Assembly (NCBI RefSeq): GCF_044904605.1
Contig: NZ_JADIKI010000021.1
Span: 904,677 to 968,676, forward strand
Source: Dyella_B humi
GTDB taxonomy: Bacteria; Pseudomonadota; Gammaproteobacteria; Xanthomonadales; Rhodanobacteraceae
Reading direction: 5' to 3'
DNA: 64,000 bases
Under the pieces are notes generated by a model. That model saw only the letters and a list, made by a program, of their open reading frames with translations. It did not search any database and was not told the origin of the DNA. Positions 51,875-61,152 of the stretch are shown in pieces. The number at the start of each line of letters is the position of its first letter. Position 1 is the stretch's first letter. The translations under genes and the position numbers were made by a program.

Positions 51875-52285
51875 TCAGCGCAGTTGCTGGATACGGATCA
51901 TGTTGCCCGCGGGATCGCGCACGGCGCAGTCGCGCACTCCATATGGCTGCTCAGTCGGTTCCTGCACGACCTCGGCTTCGCTGGCCTGCAGTCGCTCGAA
52001 GGTGCCGTCGAGGTCCTTGGTGGCCAGCAGGATCATGGCGTAGGTGCCCTTGGCCATCATTTCGGTGATAGTGCGGCGCTCGTCGTCAGTGATGCCGGGA
52101 TAGGCGGCGGGCGGCGCCAGAACAATGGATGTGCCCGGCTGGCCGGCGGGGCCGATCGTGATCCAGCGCATCCCGCTGTATCCGACGTCGTTGCGGACTT
52201 CGAAGCCGAGGGTATCGCGATAGAAAGCCAGGGAGGCGTCCGGGTCGTTGTGCGGGAGAAAGCTCGCGTGAATGGTGATGTCCAT
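51875..52285 (-). CDS. VOC family protein (glyoxalase-like)
   Basis: A 136-residue two-module VOC protein: ITIHASFLPHNDPDASLAFYRDTLGFEVRND and YAMILLATKDLDGTFERLQ, ending VRDCAVRDPAGNMIRIQQLR. Metal-ligand positions are partly kept (His early, Asp-Pro-Gly-Asn-Xaa late). It may bind or degrade a small molecule, for example glyoxal or antibiotic type. It is 33 bp after the AraC gene on the same strand and is its probable target. Confidence 0.9.
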   Translation of the reverse strand: MDITIHASFLPHNDPDASLAFYRDTLGFEVRNDVGYSGMRWITIGPAGQPGTSIVLAPPAAYPGITDDERRTITEMMAKGTYAMILLATKDLDGTFERLQASEAEVVQEPTEQPYGVRDCAVRDPAGNMIRIQQLR

Positions 52286-52318
52286 GATGATCCCAAGTGA
52301 TTGGTGATGAAGGAGCGG

Positions 52319-52774
<456 letters not shown>

Positions 52775-52986
52775 GATCGTGTCATGTCGCGCCGGAGTGC
52801 TCAAGGCCATCATCATCACAGCGCTCAAGACCACGGATGTCACGACGCTATGCGTCATGCAAGAAAATCGGGGTCGGGCTGCACATTTCATGCCTTTGGC
52901 ACTACAGCTCGTGATTGTCATCGCGGCTTAGTCGATTCTGACCTTGGTTTCGCTTAGATCTTGGAAGCAGGACGAGAACTTCAAGT

Positions 52987-54093
52987 CTATTTTTTTGCAT
53001 CCGACGCAATCGTTCGTGACTCGATTTGTTTCCGAGCTTTCCCGACTAACTCCGTCATCGCATGCACGACTACATCTGGACGGGATGTTTGGATATATTC
53101 TGTGCGACTGTTTGCGAGGATTTGTTTACCTTGTGTAGAGTGAGAAGCCAAGGCGGCCTGATTCGCCAGCATGGCCTTGCCCACTTTTGTTCGTTCTTGA
53201 GGAGGAAGCATTCCTAGCTCATCGATTCCGCTCAACACAATGAGCGGCTTGTCGCCAAAATCGAAGTGGACGCGCTGAAAAGCCAGCTCAGCCTTTGATA
53301 AGCCACCATCTGGTGCCGGATTAGTATCCAAGTCCTCTGTCAAAATGGCTTCCTGCTCGGAGGGCCGTGCCAGTTGTGCGTTTAGCAATCGGTGAAGCAC
53401 AGGATCAGCATTCGGCGGGTCATCCATGCACTTCGGATAACGTGCGGGGGTACGTGCCAGATCGCCGCTCTGCGCCAGGGAGAAACAAAGGCGTGCTTGA
53501 TTCATATCGCTCTGATCACCGGCACGCCATTTGTTTAGCCAAGGCTGATCAAGCACTTTCGTCGCTGCCATATCAAGACCAGGACTATCTGGGTCAATCA
53601 AAACCAGGCCTGCGACATCTTCCGGATAGTCGGCCGCATAGAAGGTGACGTACAAACCCCCGTCGGAATGGCCGGCCAAGACAACCGGCAACGGTATGGC
53701 CTCCTGCCTAATCAGCGCGTGCAGATCGTTTACGACATGAGAGACCGTAGTGGGACTATCCGAAGGGTCACTGAACCCCATCCCCGCTCGGTCATAACTA
53801 CAGACTCGCGTGACAGCGGCCAAACGCCCCTGCACGCGCCGGAAGCTCAGACTGTCGTCACCGCCACCCGCCTCAAAGATGACGACTGGTGTGCCGGCCC
53901 CCACACAAAATAGGTTCAAACGGCGCCCATCGGGCAGAGCGACCAGCGTCTGAGCGTGCTCATAAGCCGCCAATGGCACGTCAGTTAGTACAGTTTGATG
54001 GGTGGCAGCAGCGACCTCGGGCCCCACAGACCATAGCGCGCCCCATAAGACAACTACTACGGCCGAACGCCACTTCCTCAGAATATTGAACAT
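52987..54093 (-). CDS. exported alpha/beta hydrolase, catalytic His not seen
   Basis: About 368 residues with a signal peptide (MFNILRKWRSAVVVVLWGALWSVGPEVAAA). Fold motifs: VIFEAGGGDDSLSFRRVQ (oxyanion), YDRAGMGFSD, nucleophile Ser in VLAGHSDGGLYVTFYA, Asp in GLVLIDPDSPG. At the expected catalytic His (family pattern NSGHYIQ) the sequence reads NSRTEYIQTSRPDVVV, with Arg-Thr-Glu instead of Gly-His. GGGGAAA precedes the ATG at 54093. If the His is truly lost, hydrolysis would be weak or absent. Confidence 0.83.
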   Translation of the reverse strand: MFNILRKWRSAVVVVLWGALWSVGPEVAAATHQTVLTDVPLAAYEHAQTLVALPDGRRLNLFCVGAGTPVVIFEAGGGDDSLSFRRVQGRLAAVTRVCSYDRAGMGFSDPSDSPTTVSHVVNDLHALIRQEAIPLPVVLAGHSDGGLYVTFYAADYPEDVAGLVLIDPDSPGLDMAATKVLDQPWLNKWRAGDQSDMNQARLCFSLAQSGDLARTPARYPKCMDDPPNADPVLHRLLNAQLARPSEQEAILTEDLDTNPAPDGGLSKAELAFQRVHFDFGDKPLIVLSGIDELGMLPPQERTKVGKAMLANQAALASHSTQGKQILANSRTEYIQTSRPDVVVHAMTELVGKARKQIESRTIASDAKK

Positions 54094-54203
54094 CCATTTT
54101 CCCCTGTCGTCAGTGTTTTCACACAATGCCATCAACGGCTGCTTTTGGAGGCGGAAGTGGACATTTCCATATCGATCCGAGCGCCTCGTCGCATTGAGTC
54201 AAC

Positions 54204-54749
54204 TTACTTCGCAGTCGACCGGATGTTTATTGAATACACGATGGAAGTAATTTTCCATGCGTCCTTAGTATCGACCAGCGTCCAAAATGTGTGCCCATAG
54301 CCTTGGGGAATTTCATAGTCATATTCGATGCTCGCCACGGCGCCATCAGTATGAATCGTCAAATTGGACATTTTCTCTGCTGTTGCTTTCGCTGAAGTAT
54401 CGGCAACCGACTGATCCTTCGCATTGGATGGATACAGCTTTGGTGCTTTCCCATTGCTTGCCTCCGTCATTCGCGCGAATGAGGGAGGTGACACCGATCC
54501 AGTGACTGGAACGTTTTCGTCATAGTAGAAACGCAATAGAGCAGACGTATCTTTTTTCACCGTGGCTAGATTGTACGCGGCCGCCAATTTCCTCAGCTGA
54601 GCGATCGCATCGGGAGGCCCTACATCATGCATTTGGACACTGGCACCTTTCACGGATGCGTCAGGTTGACGCGTATCGGGCTGGGTGGCTTGCTGCGCTT
54701 GCACGCTTGTTGCAGCTAAAGTGAGAGTGAAGAGTGCGGCGAGCTTCAT
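54204..54749 (-). CDS. exported NTF2-like protein
   Basis: A 181-residue protein with a signal peptide (MKLAALFTLTLAATSVQA) and an NTF2/SnoaL-like domain (about 55-175; LRKLAAAYNLATVKKDTSALLRFYYDENV, ending HTFWTLVDTKDAWKITSIVYSIN). GGGGGA lies before the ATG. It resembles the protein at 57021-57533 in layout, start and end; the two lie either side of the LytTR pair 2. Function unknown. Confidence 0.72.
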   Translation of the reverse strand: MKLAALFTLTLAATSVQAQQATQPDTRQPDASVKGASVQMHDVGPPDAIAQLRKLAAAYNLATVKKDTSALLRFYYDENVPVTGSVSPPSFARMTEASNGKAPKLYPSNAKDQSVADTSAKATAEKMSNLTIHTDGAVASIEYDYEIPQGYGHTFWTLVDTKDAWKITSIVYSINIRSTAK

Positions 54750-55030
54750 GCGATCCCCCTTTTGTCGTTAACCAGCCTCAAGCCGAGGCTAAGCCAGATC
54801 AGTGACCGGTTGAGCGATCGCAAGTTCCGCTTGTAGATACCTGCTTCGGGCCGAAAGCGAACACTGTGGTGATTCCGCTACGCCATGGGTAGACAGCAAC
54901 ATCAGCGTGAGCAAGCCCAGTACGGACGGCGACAAACCCTCATTTTCTCTAGCTCCGAGTGATGCCGGACCGGCGCCATAAAGGGAGAATTTGCGATGTC
55001 GGATACGTCACCTCGTCGAGCGCGTACGCG

Positions 55031-55816
55031 TTACAAGGGCTGCCCAAGCCGAGCCTCAAGCAAAGGTCGAAACGTGCGACTGACATGGACACGGTGGCCG
55101 CCACGCAAGACGAGATCGAATTCTCCGTGCGTGGCCGGCTCCAAATGCAGAATGCTGTCGATGTTGACGACGGTCGAGCGATGCACGCGAACGAAGCGGC
55201 GCGGATCGAGCCGTCCGACGAGTTCGCCGAGGGCAGCTCGATGGATGATGCGTTCACGCCCCACGTGCAATGCCACGTAGATGCCCGCACTTTCGATGCA
55301 GTCGATCGATTCGACGCGGATCAGATCGGTCTTGTCGCGTTCCCGAATGACGATGCGATCGAGAAACGGTTTGTCCAGGTGGTGGTTATCGAGCAGCTTG
55401 AGCACGCTCTGGCCGAATTCGCGCACGTACTTATCGTCCAAGCGCGCCTTTGCGCGGGAGAAAGCGGCCTCCATGCGCTCGTCGCCGTATGGCTTGAGCA
55501 CATAGTCGATGGCGGCCGATTCGAAGGCACGCACGGCATGCTGATCGAAGGCCGTCACAAATACCGTTACGGGCATGCGCTCGATGCCGATCGTATCGAT
55601 CACGCCCAGGCCGTCGAGCCCCGGCATTTGAACGTCTAAAAAAACGACGTCGGGCTGCTTTTGCAGGATCGCTTCGACGGCGTCCAGCCCATTCTCGGCT
55701 TCCATCATTTCGCCGACGTCGGGATCGTTGTCCATTAATTCGCGCAGACGTTGGCGCGCCGGCTGCTCGTCGTCGACGATAAGAACCCGATAAGTATGTC
55801 TCTCACTCATTGCCAT
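55031..55816 (-). CDS. LytTR family response regulator 2
   Basis: About 261 residues from MAMSERHTYRVLIVDDEQ. Receiver with Asp in VVFLDVQMPGLDGLG and Lys in YVLKPYGDERM; C-terminal LytTR (IVIRERDKTDLIRVESIDCIESAGIYVALHV, FVRVHRSTVVNIDSI). It overlaps the kinase stop by up to 14 bases; the ATG at 55810 is an alternative. The receiver is followed by a linker with coiled-coil-like Arg/Lys. Paralogue of 49190-49954. Confidence 0.93.
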   Translation of the reverse strand: MAMSERHTYRVLIVDDEQPARQRLRELMDNDPDVGEMMEAENGLDAVEAILQKQPDVVFLDVQMPGLDGLGVIDTIGIERMPVTVFVTAFDQHAVRAFESAAIDYVLKPYGDERMEAAFSRAKARLDDKYVREFGQSVLKLLDNHHLDKPFLDRIVIRERDKTDLIRVESIDCIESAGIYVALHVGRERIIHRAALGELVGRLDPRRFVRVHRSTVVNIDSILHLEPATHGEFDLVLRGGHRVHVSRTFRPLLEARLGQPL

Positions 55817-56930
55817 GCGCCCCCGCCGCGCGCGTGGGTATCGAGACACGAACACGCGTGCCGCCACCTTCGCGTGGATCGATCTGGAGACCTGCATCTT
55901 GCGTGGGATGGAGCGTGGCGATGCGCTCGCGGGTGACGCCTAGCCCCAATCCAACGCGGTCGTCCGTCCAGTTATCGCCAAGTCCGACGCCATCGTCCTC
56001 GACGGTGATGCACAACATGGCATCGTCGATCGTCGCCTGTACCCAAACGGTGCCGCCGCCCGGTCGCGGCGACAATCCGTGGCGAACCGCGTTTTCGACC
56101 AGTGGTTGCAAGATAAGGCTTGGCACCATGACATCGTAAGCAGACGCGGGGACGTCGACGACGACATGCAAGCTATCGCCAAAGCGCGTCTTCTGGATGG
56201 CGAGGTAATGGCCGAGGAATTCCAGCTCCTCGCTGAGGTGTACCTGCTGCCGACGTCCGGACTCCAGCGAAAGACGCAGTAGATCGCCCAATTGCTCGAT
56301 CATTCCACGCGCAAGCTTGGGCTGACTTACGACAAGAGAGGATATGGTATTCAGCGCATTGAAAAGAAAGTGCGGATCGAGCTGCATGCGCAGGACATTC
56401 AAACGCGCTTCGGAAAAATTGCGTTCCAGCCGTTCGAGCCTTAGCTGCGAAGCAAGATAGTGCTGACTGTATTGCACCGCTTGCCAACCGCCGACCACGA
56501 GCAGGTAGACCAGGAGGCTCCATAAGAAGCCACCCTTCAGGGCCTCATACAAGGGACCGAGGCCAATTGCGTCTGGCCATGCCATCGCACCCAGCATCAC
56601 CTTAAGCAGCGCAGCGACATAGCTGTAAACCAAGGTGGCTGGAATGCCGATAGCAATCTGGACGGCGAGTCGCGTTCCCAGGCGGTTCACTGCGATGGGT
56701 AGGCGTCGATCCACCGCAATAATCGCCGGAACCAGCAATCCCCATGCCCACCACTCCGCCAACGAGGCGCGCAACACGAACCACCATGCCGCGTTCGACG
56801 CAAAACGCGGCATCGCGAAAACGACACCGACGGCCGTCCAGGCTAGCAGGGAGATAAGTGCCAGACGCAGTCTGGAATAAGAGCCGGTTTCCCTACGCCG
56901 AGCTTGGTTCCAAATCGGGCGCACCATCAT
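55803..56930 (-). CDS. LytS/YehU-type sensor histidine kinase 2
   Basis: About 375 residues: four membrane segments (about 25-150), a linker rich in Leu/Arg (LRLERLERNFSEARLNVLRM), the His_kinase box LDPHFLFNALNTISSLVVS and HATPase (LQPLVENAVRHGLSP, VEDDGVGLGDN, GLGLGVTRERI). The start is MMVRPIWNQ (56930). The layout is the same as that of the kinase at 49951. It overlaps the LytTR gene downstream and lies 90 bp after an NTF2-like gene. Confidence 0.92.
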   Translation of the reverse strand: MMVRPIWNQARRRETGSYSRLRLALISLLAWTAVGVVFAMPRFASNAAWWFVLRASLAEWWAWGLLVPAIIAVDRRLPIAVNRLGTRLAVQIAIGIPATLVYSYVAALLKVMLGAMAWPDAIGLGPLYEALKGGFLWSLLVYLLVVGGWQAVQYSQHYLASQLRLERLERNFSEARLNVLRMQLDPHFLFNALNTISSLVVSQPKLARGMIEQLGDLLRLSLESGRRQQVHLSEELEFLGHYLAIQKTRFGDSLHVVVDVPASAYDVMVPSLILQPLVENAVRHGLSPRPGGGTVWVQATIDDAMLCITVEDDGVGLGDNWTDDRVGLGLGVTRERIATLHPTQDAGLQIDPREGGGTRVRVSIPTRAAGAHGNE

Positions 56931-57020
56931 CCTCACAAGTTTCGCCGAACGCGCATGCCATCCTACACGTGGGCACCGATCGATGCCCACGCTACCCAAT
57001 TCGGCGAACGCTTGATCGGT

Positions 57021-57533
57021 TCACACCGCTCCGGGATTTGACGAATAAGTGATGATGACGATGCGCCAGCCATCCACCGTTTTGACCAGTTGCCATGTTT
57101 CGTCGCCGCGGTTCTCCACCTTGCCATCGATGACATACTCGAAGTGAAAATAGACCGAGGCCACCGTACCATCGCTCGTAATACGAACGTCGGTATGGCG
57201 TGGATCGAGGTCCGATTTTGTGCTCGATACGAAGGCGGCATAATCCCGATAACTGCTGACGCGGACTTTCTGCGCCGAGGCGTTCTTCGCCCGCGCGGCG
57301 GCAAACGTCTTGTCGGACAGTACGTTCACCAACGTGCTTCCGTGGTCGAAAAAGAGTTCGGAAACGCTTTTGCCGTCATGCGTGGCTACGGCATGATGGT
57401 AGGCTTCCATGACGCGCTGGATGTCGGCCACATCTTGCGATGCCGTACCAGTGGAGCCGTCGGATCGATCCATTGCAGTGACGTTGCTACCGAGCAGCAG
57501 AAGAATGGCCCCGATAAAAATAATCTTTTTCAT
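57021..57533 (-). CDS. exported NTF2-like (SnoaL-type) protein
   Basis: A 170-residue protein with a signal peptide (MKKIIFIGAILLLLGSNVTA) and an NTF2-like domain: VADIQRVMEAYHHAVATHDGKSVSELFF, VASVYFHFEYVIDGKV, DETWQLVKTVDGWRIVIITYSS. It is upstream of the kinase on the same strand and could share its transcript. Similar to the protein at 54204. Confidence 0.78.
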   Translation of the reverse strand: MKKIIFIGAILLLLGSNVTAMDRSDGSTGTASQDVADIQRVMEAYHHAVATHDGKSVSELFFDHGSTLVNVLSDKTFAAARAKNASAQKVRVSSYRDYAAFVSSTKSDLDPRHTDVRITSDGTVASVYFHFEYVIDGKVENRGDETWQLVKTVDGWRIVIITYSSNPGAV

Positions 57534-58064
57534 AAATGCCTCATTGAATGGACGCGCACGCCGACGCCCAAAAAGATAGGTTTTCCTAAGGGTGGCAGGG
57601 ACGTAAATGTTGCGAACTGGCGCAGTGGCGTCCTCAAGTGGTCAAGGGTCGACACCAAGCGGACGATGCGTGTCGCCCATCACTTTGAAAGTGATGCCGA
57701 TCTTTACGGTGAAAATTCAACACTCCCAAATCCGTCGTCCCGGCGAGGCGCTTTACAACAGCGAAGCTGGTCAAGCCGGACGTAGCGCGAAGCGCGAAGA
57801 ACGTCCGAAGGACGGCCCCGAAGGGGTGAGCGGAGCGAATCATCCAGTGTCTTTGACGATGTTCAAGTCGCTGGGTCCCGGCCTTCGCCGGGACGACGAA
57901 CATTTAGGTATTTCGGTGAGCCGGGCAAAATTTTCCCCGGACAGCGATGATTAGACACGCTAATCTGCCGTCTCGACACGCTCTCGATCCGCTTCGCATC
58001 GTCTCGCGAGACGCCGGCGGAACACGCCGCTAGGGTGCACGCACGTAACCTGCGGTAGATACCC
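57534..58064. other. intergenic stretch with REP-like element
   Basis: No gene on either strand. It holds the palindromic element at 57733-57898 and the promoter region of the DUF1080 gene. Frames around the element are readings of the repeat. Confidence 0.6.
57733..57898. repeat. REP-like element, diverged relative of 42077-42207
   Basis: CGTCGTCCCGGCGA (57733-57746) is repeated as the exact complement at 57885-57898. The inner part has GTCCGAAGGAC and a hairpin TCCCGGC-CTTC-GCCGGGA at the right end, features shared with 42077-42207. The left arm beyond 14 bp no longer pairs. Confidence 0.7.
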
Positions 58065-59225
58065 ATGCAAAAACGATTTATTCGTTCGGTCTGTGCGCTC
58101 AGTGTTTTGGGCGCCGCATCAGCCTTCGCTTCGACCGTCACGCCCTTGCCGATTCCATTGGTAGCCGACAACTGGCAGGCAAGCGGCAATGCGACATTCA
58201 TCGCTAGGGAAGCCTTCCCGCACGGCATCCTTCAGGTGACCTCCGAGAGTGAGGAGGGCTTTGTTGCGCTGAAAGACAAGCACTTCGACAACGGCACCAT
58301 CGAGTTCGACATCAAGCCCGTTGGCGAAGAAATGCCGGGCATTCGTTTTCACCAGAAAGACGGTGACAACGCCGACATGCTCTATATCCGGGTCAGCACC
58401 GACTGCCCTGCATCCCAGGACTGCCTGCAGTATGTTCCCATCATCAAAGGCCGTGTGCTGTGGGACGTCTATCCGCAGTATCAAGCGTCAGCGCCCTTCC
58501 GCGAAAACGAATGGAATCACATCAAGCTCATCGTTTCAGGCAAACGTATGAACGTATACGTGAACGGACGAACGGAACCATCGCTACGCGTCACGCATCT
58601 GGAAGGCGATGCGAGCACCGGAATCATCTCGTTCGAGGGCACCGCTTACTACGCCAACCTGACACTTGCGCCGGGTGTGACCGATGGTCTCGACCCAAAA
58701 CCTCCGGCGGACCCTGCCGCAGGCGATCGTCGCTACCTTGCTCGATGGCAATACACCGATCCCGTATCCATGAACACCACGGACCATCTCAGTCTGTCGA
58801 ACATGCCATCATCCGGCTCGCGTTGGTCGCCGGTTAAGGCCGACTACGGCGGCCTTATCAACCTAAGCCGATTTCACGCCCCGACGCCCAAGCAAGCGCC
58901 TCCGCAGGTGATCTGGCTTCGCACCACCATACAGTCCGATCGCGAACAGGTTCGACGTGTGGCAGTAGGCTGGTTGCGCGAAATATGGGTATTTGCAAAC
59001 GGCAAACCCGTGTTTTCCGGCAAGAACCTTTACAACCTAAAGGGCGGCCGCAAAGCGCCCGATGGTCGCCTCTCATTAGAGAACGACGGCTTCGATCTTC
59101 CTCTGCACGAAGGCGCGAACGAGATCGTCGTGGCCATCAATGGCAACACACCCGACATGAAAGGACGTTACGGTTGGGGTTTCATCATGCGCATGGATCA
59201 AGCAGAGAACATTACGGAAAAATAA
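58065..59225 (+). CDS. exported DUF1080 / LamG-like protein
   Basis: A 386-residue exported protein: signal peptide (MQKRFIRSVCALSVLGAASAFA), a concanavalin-like jellyroll (about 30-205; ALKDKHFDNGTIEFDIKPVG, NVYVNGRTEPSLRVTHL) like DUF1080 (3-keto-disaccharide hydrolase-like) domains, and a second beta-rich domain (about 225-380) with jellyroll character. Two Cys (TDCPASQDC) sit in the first domain. Likely binds a sugar polymer in the periplasm; the reaction is not known. The IS110 element begins right after. Confidence 0.8.
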   Translation: MQKRFIRSVCALSVLGAASAFASTVTPLPIPLVADNWQASGNATFIAREAFPHGILQVTSESEEGFVALKDKHFDNGTIEFDIKPVGEEMPGIRFHQKDGDNADMLYIRVSTDCPASQDCLQYVPIIKGRVLWDVYPQYQASAPFRENEWNHIKLIVSGKRMNVYVNGRTEPSLRVTHLEGDASTGIISFEGTAYYANLTLAPGVTDGLDPKPPADPAAGDRRYLARWQYTDPVSMNTTDHLSLSNMPSSGSRWSPVKADYGGLINLSRFHAPTPKQAPPQVIWLRTTIQSDREQVRRVAVGWLREIWVFANGKPVFSGKNLYNLKGGRKAPDGRLSLENDGFDLPLHEGANEIVVAINGNTPDMKGRYGWGFIMRMDQAENITEK

Positions 59226-59331
59226 GATCAGGACTCGGTCACTCTGAAAACTCATGTCGCCGCCTCCCGCGCGAAGCGGTACGTTCGAGACCACCACAGT
59301 TTCGACGATCGCCCAGCGACAGGAGGCAGCG

Positions 59332-60349
59332 ATGTCACTTTACGCAGCTATTGATCTGCATTCCAGCAACAGTGTGTTGGCCATCATGGACGGGGGACGG
59401 CAAGGCGCTATGGCAGTGTCGAAGACCCAATGATTTGCCGCGGTTGTTGGAGGATCTGGCGCCGTATCAGGCGGACCTTGCTGGCATTGCCGTTGAGTCG
59501 ACCTACAACTGGTATTGGCTGGTTGATGGCCTGATGGATCACGGCTATACCGTGCGTCTGGTCAACACCTCCGCCATCCCCCAGTACGACGGCCTCAAAC
59601 ACGGCGATGATCAGTCCGATGCGCTGCATTTGGCACAACTGATGCGACTGGGGCTGCTGCCGGAAGGCTACATTTATCCGCGCGAGCAACGCTCAACACG
59701 CGACCTGTTACGCCGTCGTTTTGCCTTGGTTCGGCAGGCGGTGACATTGATGCTCTCGATCCAATCCAGCTTCAGCCGCAGTACCGGCAAACAGCTGTCG
59801 AGCAACACTCTGCGACGGCTCACGCCCTCGCAGCTCGCCGACCTGTTTCCCGATCTTGCCACCCGCTATGGCGTGCTGATCCAGTTCAAACTCTGGCTCA
59901 CGACACAAGAGCAGATCACGGCGCTGGAGCACTGGGTACGTAAAGATCTGGTACGCCCCGATCAGCTGCGTCAGCTACAGAGTGTGCCGGGCATCGGCCC
60001 GATTCTTGGCATGACGATCCTGCTGGAAAGTGGTGACATCGCACGCTTCGCCTCGGTCAGCGATTACGCCTCGTACTGTCGTATGGTCGAGAGCGTGCGA
60101 CTGTCCAACGGCAAACGCAAGGGACATGGTAATCGCAAGTGTGGCAACCGCTACTTGTGTTGGGCCTTTATGGAGGCGGCGAACTTCGCCGTGCGTTTCG
60201 ACCCGATGATCCGTCGTTGGTACGAGCGCAAGCGGGCGCGCAAACATCGCGTGGTAGCGATCAAGGCGGTGGCGCACAAGCTGGCACGCGCTTGCTATCA
60301 CATGCTTCACGAAGCAACGCCCTTCAATGTTAAGCGCGCCTTCGCTTGA
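59332..60349 (+). pseudogene. IS110 family transposase, frameshifted
   Basis: DEDD-type transposase of about 339 codons. AGGAGG precedes the ATG at 59332; MSLYAAIDLHSSNSVLAIMDG gives the first catalytic Asp. A run of five G (59392-59396) where four would keep the frame shifts reading; the rest continues in the other frame with the second acidic residue in ESTYNWYWLVDGL and the last two in LKHGDDQSDALHLAQLM, then the C-terminal domain (VPGIGPILGMTILLESGDIARF, SNGKRKGHGNRKCGNRYLCWAFMEAANFA). It is dead, or made by slippage on the G run, or a read error. Confidence 0.85.
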
Positions 60350-60356
60350 GTAGGCT

Positions 60357-60690
60357 GACGGTCGCAGGCCGGGACCGGGGTTTGGCTTGAAGCCAGTCCC
60401 TCTGAAAGGTCGCGACCGTCGGCACCCATGTGGGACGCAAGACCGCACGCGGACCGAGCCATCAAGAGGTGGGTGTTAAGCCCGAGACTCTGTGCAGCGT
60501 ATAGCGTGCATCTGGACGGTATCCGCGATAACCGATGAGTGTTTGGTAACGATGGAGCCACTTCGCGGCTCAAACCAGAACGGTGACTGGCGCGATCTTC
60601 GCGCCGCGTGAAACGCAACGGCTTGTGGTCGGCGCCAAGACGGGCAAACCCTTCGGCTACGCCGGGGGAAGAACACGTGCGGGCCTCTTG
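60357..60690 (+). ncRNA. candidate structured (bridge/seek) RNA of the IS110 element
   Basis: Downstream of the transposase: outer stem GACGGTCGC (60357-60365) with GCGACCGTC (60412-60420); inside it GGGAC (60371-60375) with GTCCC (60396-60400) and GGCTT with AAGCC. A second hairpin, GAGCC...GGCTC (60555-60571), sits in a GTTTG...CAAAC outer pair. In IS110-family elements a non-coding end is transcribed into an RNA that guides target and donor recognition. Position is known from the family; the exact ends and function here are inferred. Confidence 0.4.
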
Positions 60691-60711
60691 ACTCCGGCGG
60701 CGAAATGGTGA

Positions 60712-60742
60712 CCCCTTTTATTTGCTACCCCTTTATTTGCTC
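60712..60742. repeat. tandem ACCCCTTTATTTGCT at the right end of the IS
   Basis: ACCCCTTTTATTTGCT (60712-60727) is followed at once by ACCCCTTTATTTGCT (60728-60742). The second copy contains the stop codon of the lipoprotein gene. A short duplication at the element edge fits an insertion-linked rearrangement. Confidence 0.6.
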
Positions 60743-61143
60743 GCTGGATAAGTAAGAACCATTCGGTGCAGCTTCGTGATACGAATTCCGGCGTCTCCAT
60801 TCTCCAATAATATGACGGCGGCATCCATCTCTACAGAAATATCCTTGTCCGCCGTACCAGGAGCACCAACACGCATTATCGCCTGTCTAATAATAGTGGC
60901 AGCGTCATCGTCTTTTTCCGCAGGAGCAATTGCGTATCCTTCATCTGAACACTGGTCTGGCACTACGACTGTCGTGTGCATGCCATCACTAACGATTCTT
61001 CCATGAATGACTACACTTTTACCTACAAATTTTGCAGGTGAGTGCTTCGCTCCACAAATGCTCCCAGCTGAATTCGCGTGCGAGCAGGCGCAGATAACAA
61101 GTAGAAAAAACATAGCCATACACTGAAATGGTAACAACCTCAT
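60733..61143 (-). CDS. small lipoprotein, possible immunity protein
   Basis: A 136-residue protein with a lipoprotein-like signal (MAMFFLLVICACSHA, Cys acceptor) and a mixed fold: SICGAKHSPAKFVGKSVVIHGRIVS, TTVVVPDQCSDEGYAIAP, ending TKLHRMVLTYPASK. A second Cys pair may form a disulfide. It is nine bases after the RHS-metallopeptidase gene, the usual place for an immunity gene, and export to the same compartment as that toxin-like protein fits. No homologue is recognised. Confidence 0.6.
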   Translation of the reverse strand: MRLLPFQCMAMFFLLVICACSHANSAGSICGAKHSPAKFVGKSVVIHGRIVSDGMHTTVVVPDQCSDEGYAIAPAEKDDDAATIIRQAIMRVGAPGTADKDISVEMDAAVILLENGDAGIRITKLHRMVLTYPASK

Positions 61144-61152
61144 GGTTATTCC

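Larger units (their letters stand above)
59226..60732 (+). mobile_element. IS110-family insertion sequence
   Basis: The element spans the transposase frame with about 100 bp before and about 370 bp after it. Ends are not resolved: no terminal inverted repeat is obvious, as usual for IS110. A tandem ACCCCTTT(T)ATTTGCT lies at the right limit (60712-60742). The long right non-coding part with hairpins is the arrangement seen for IS1111-group elements. Confidence 0.75.
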
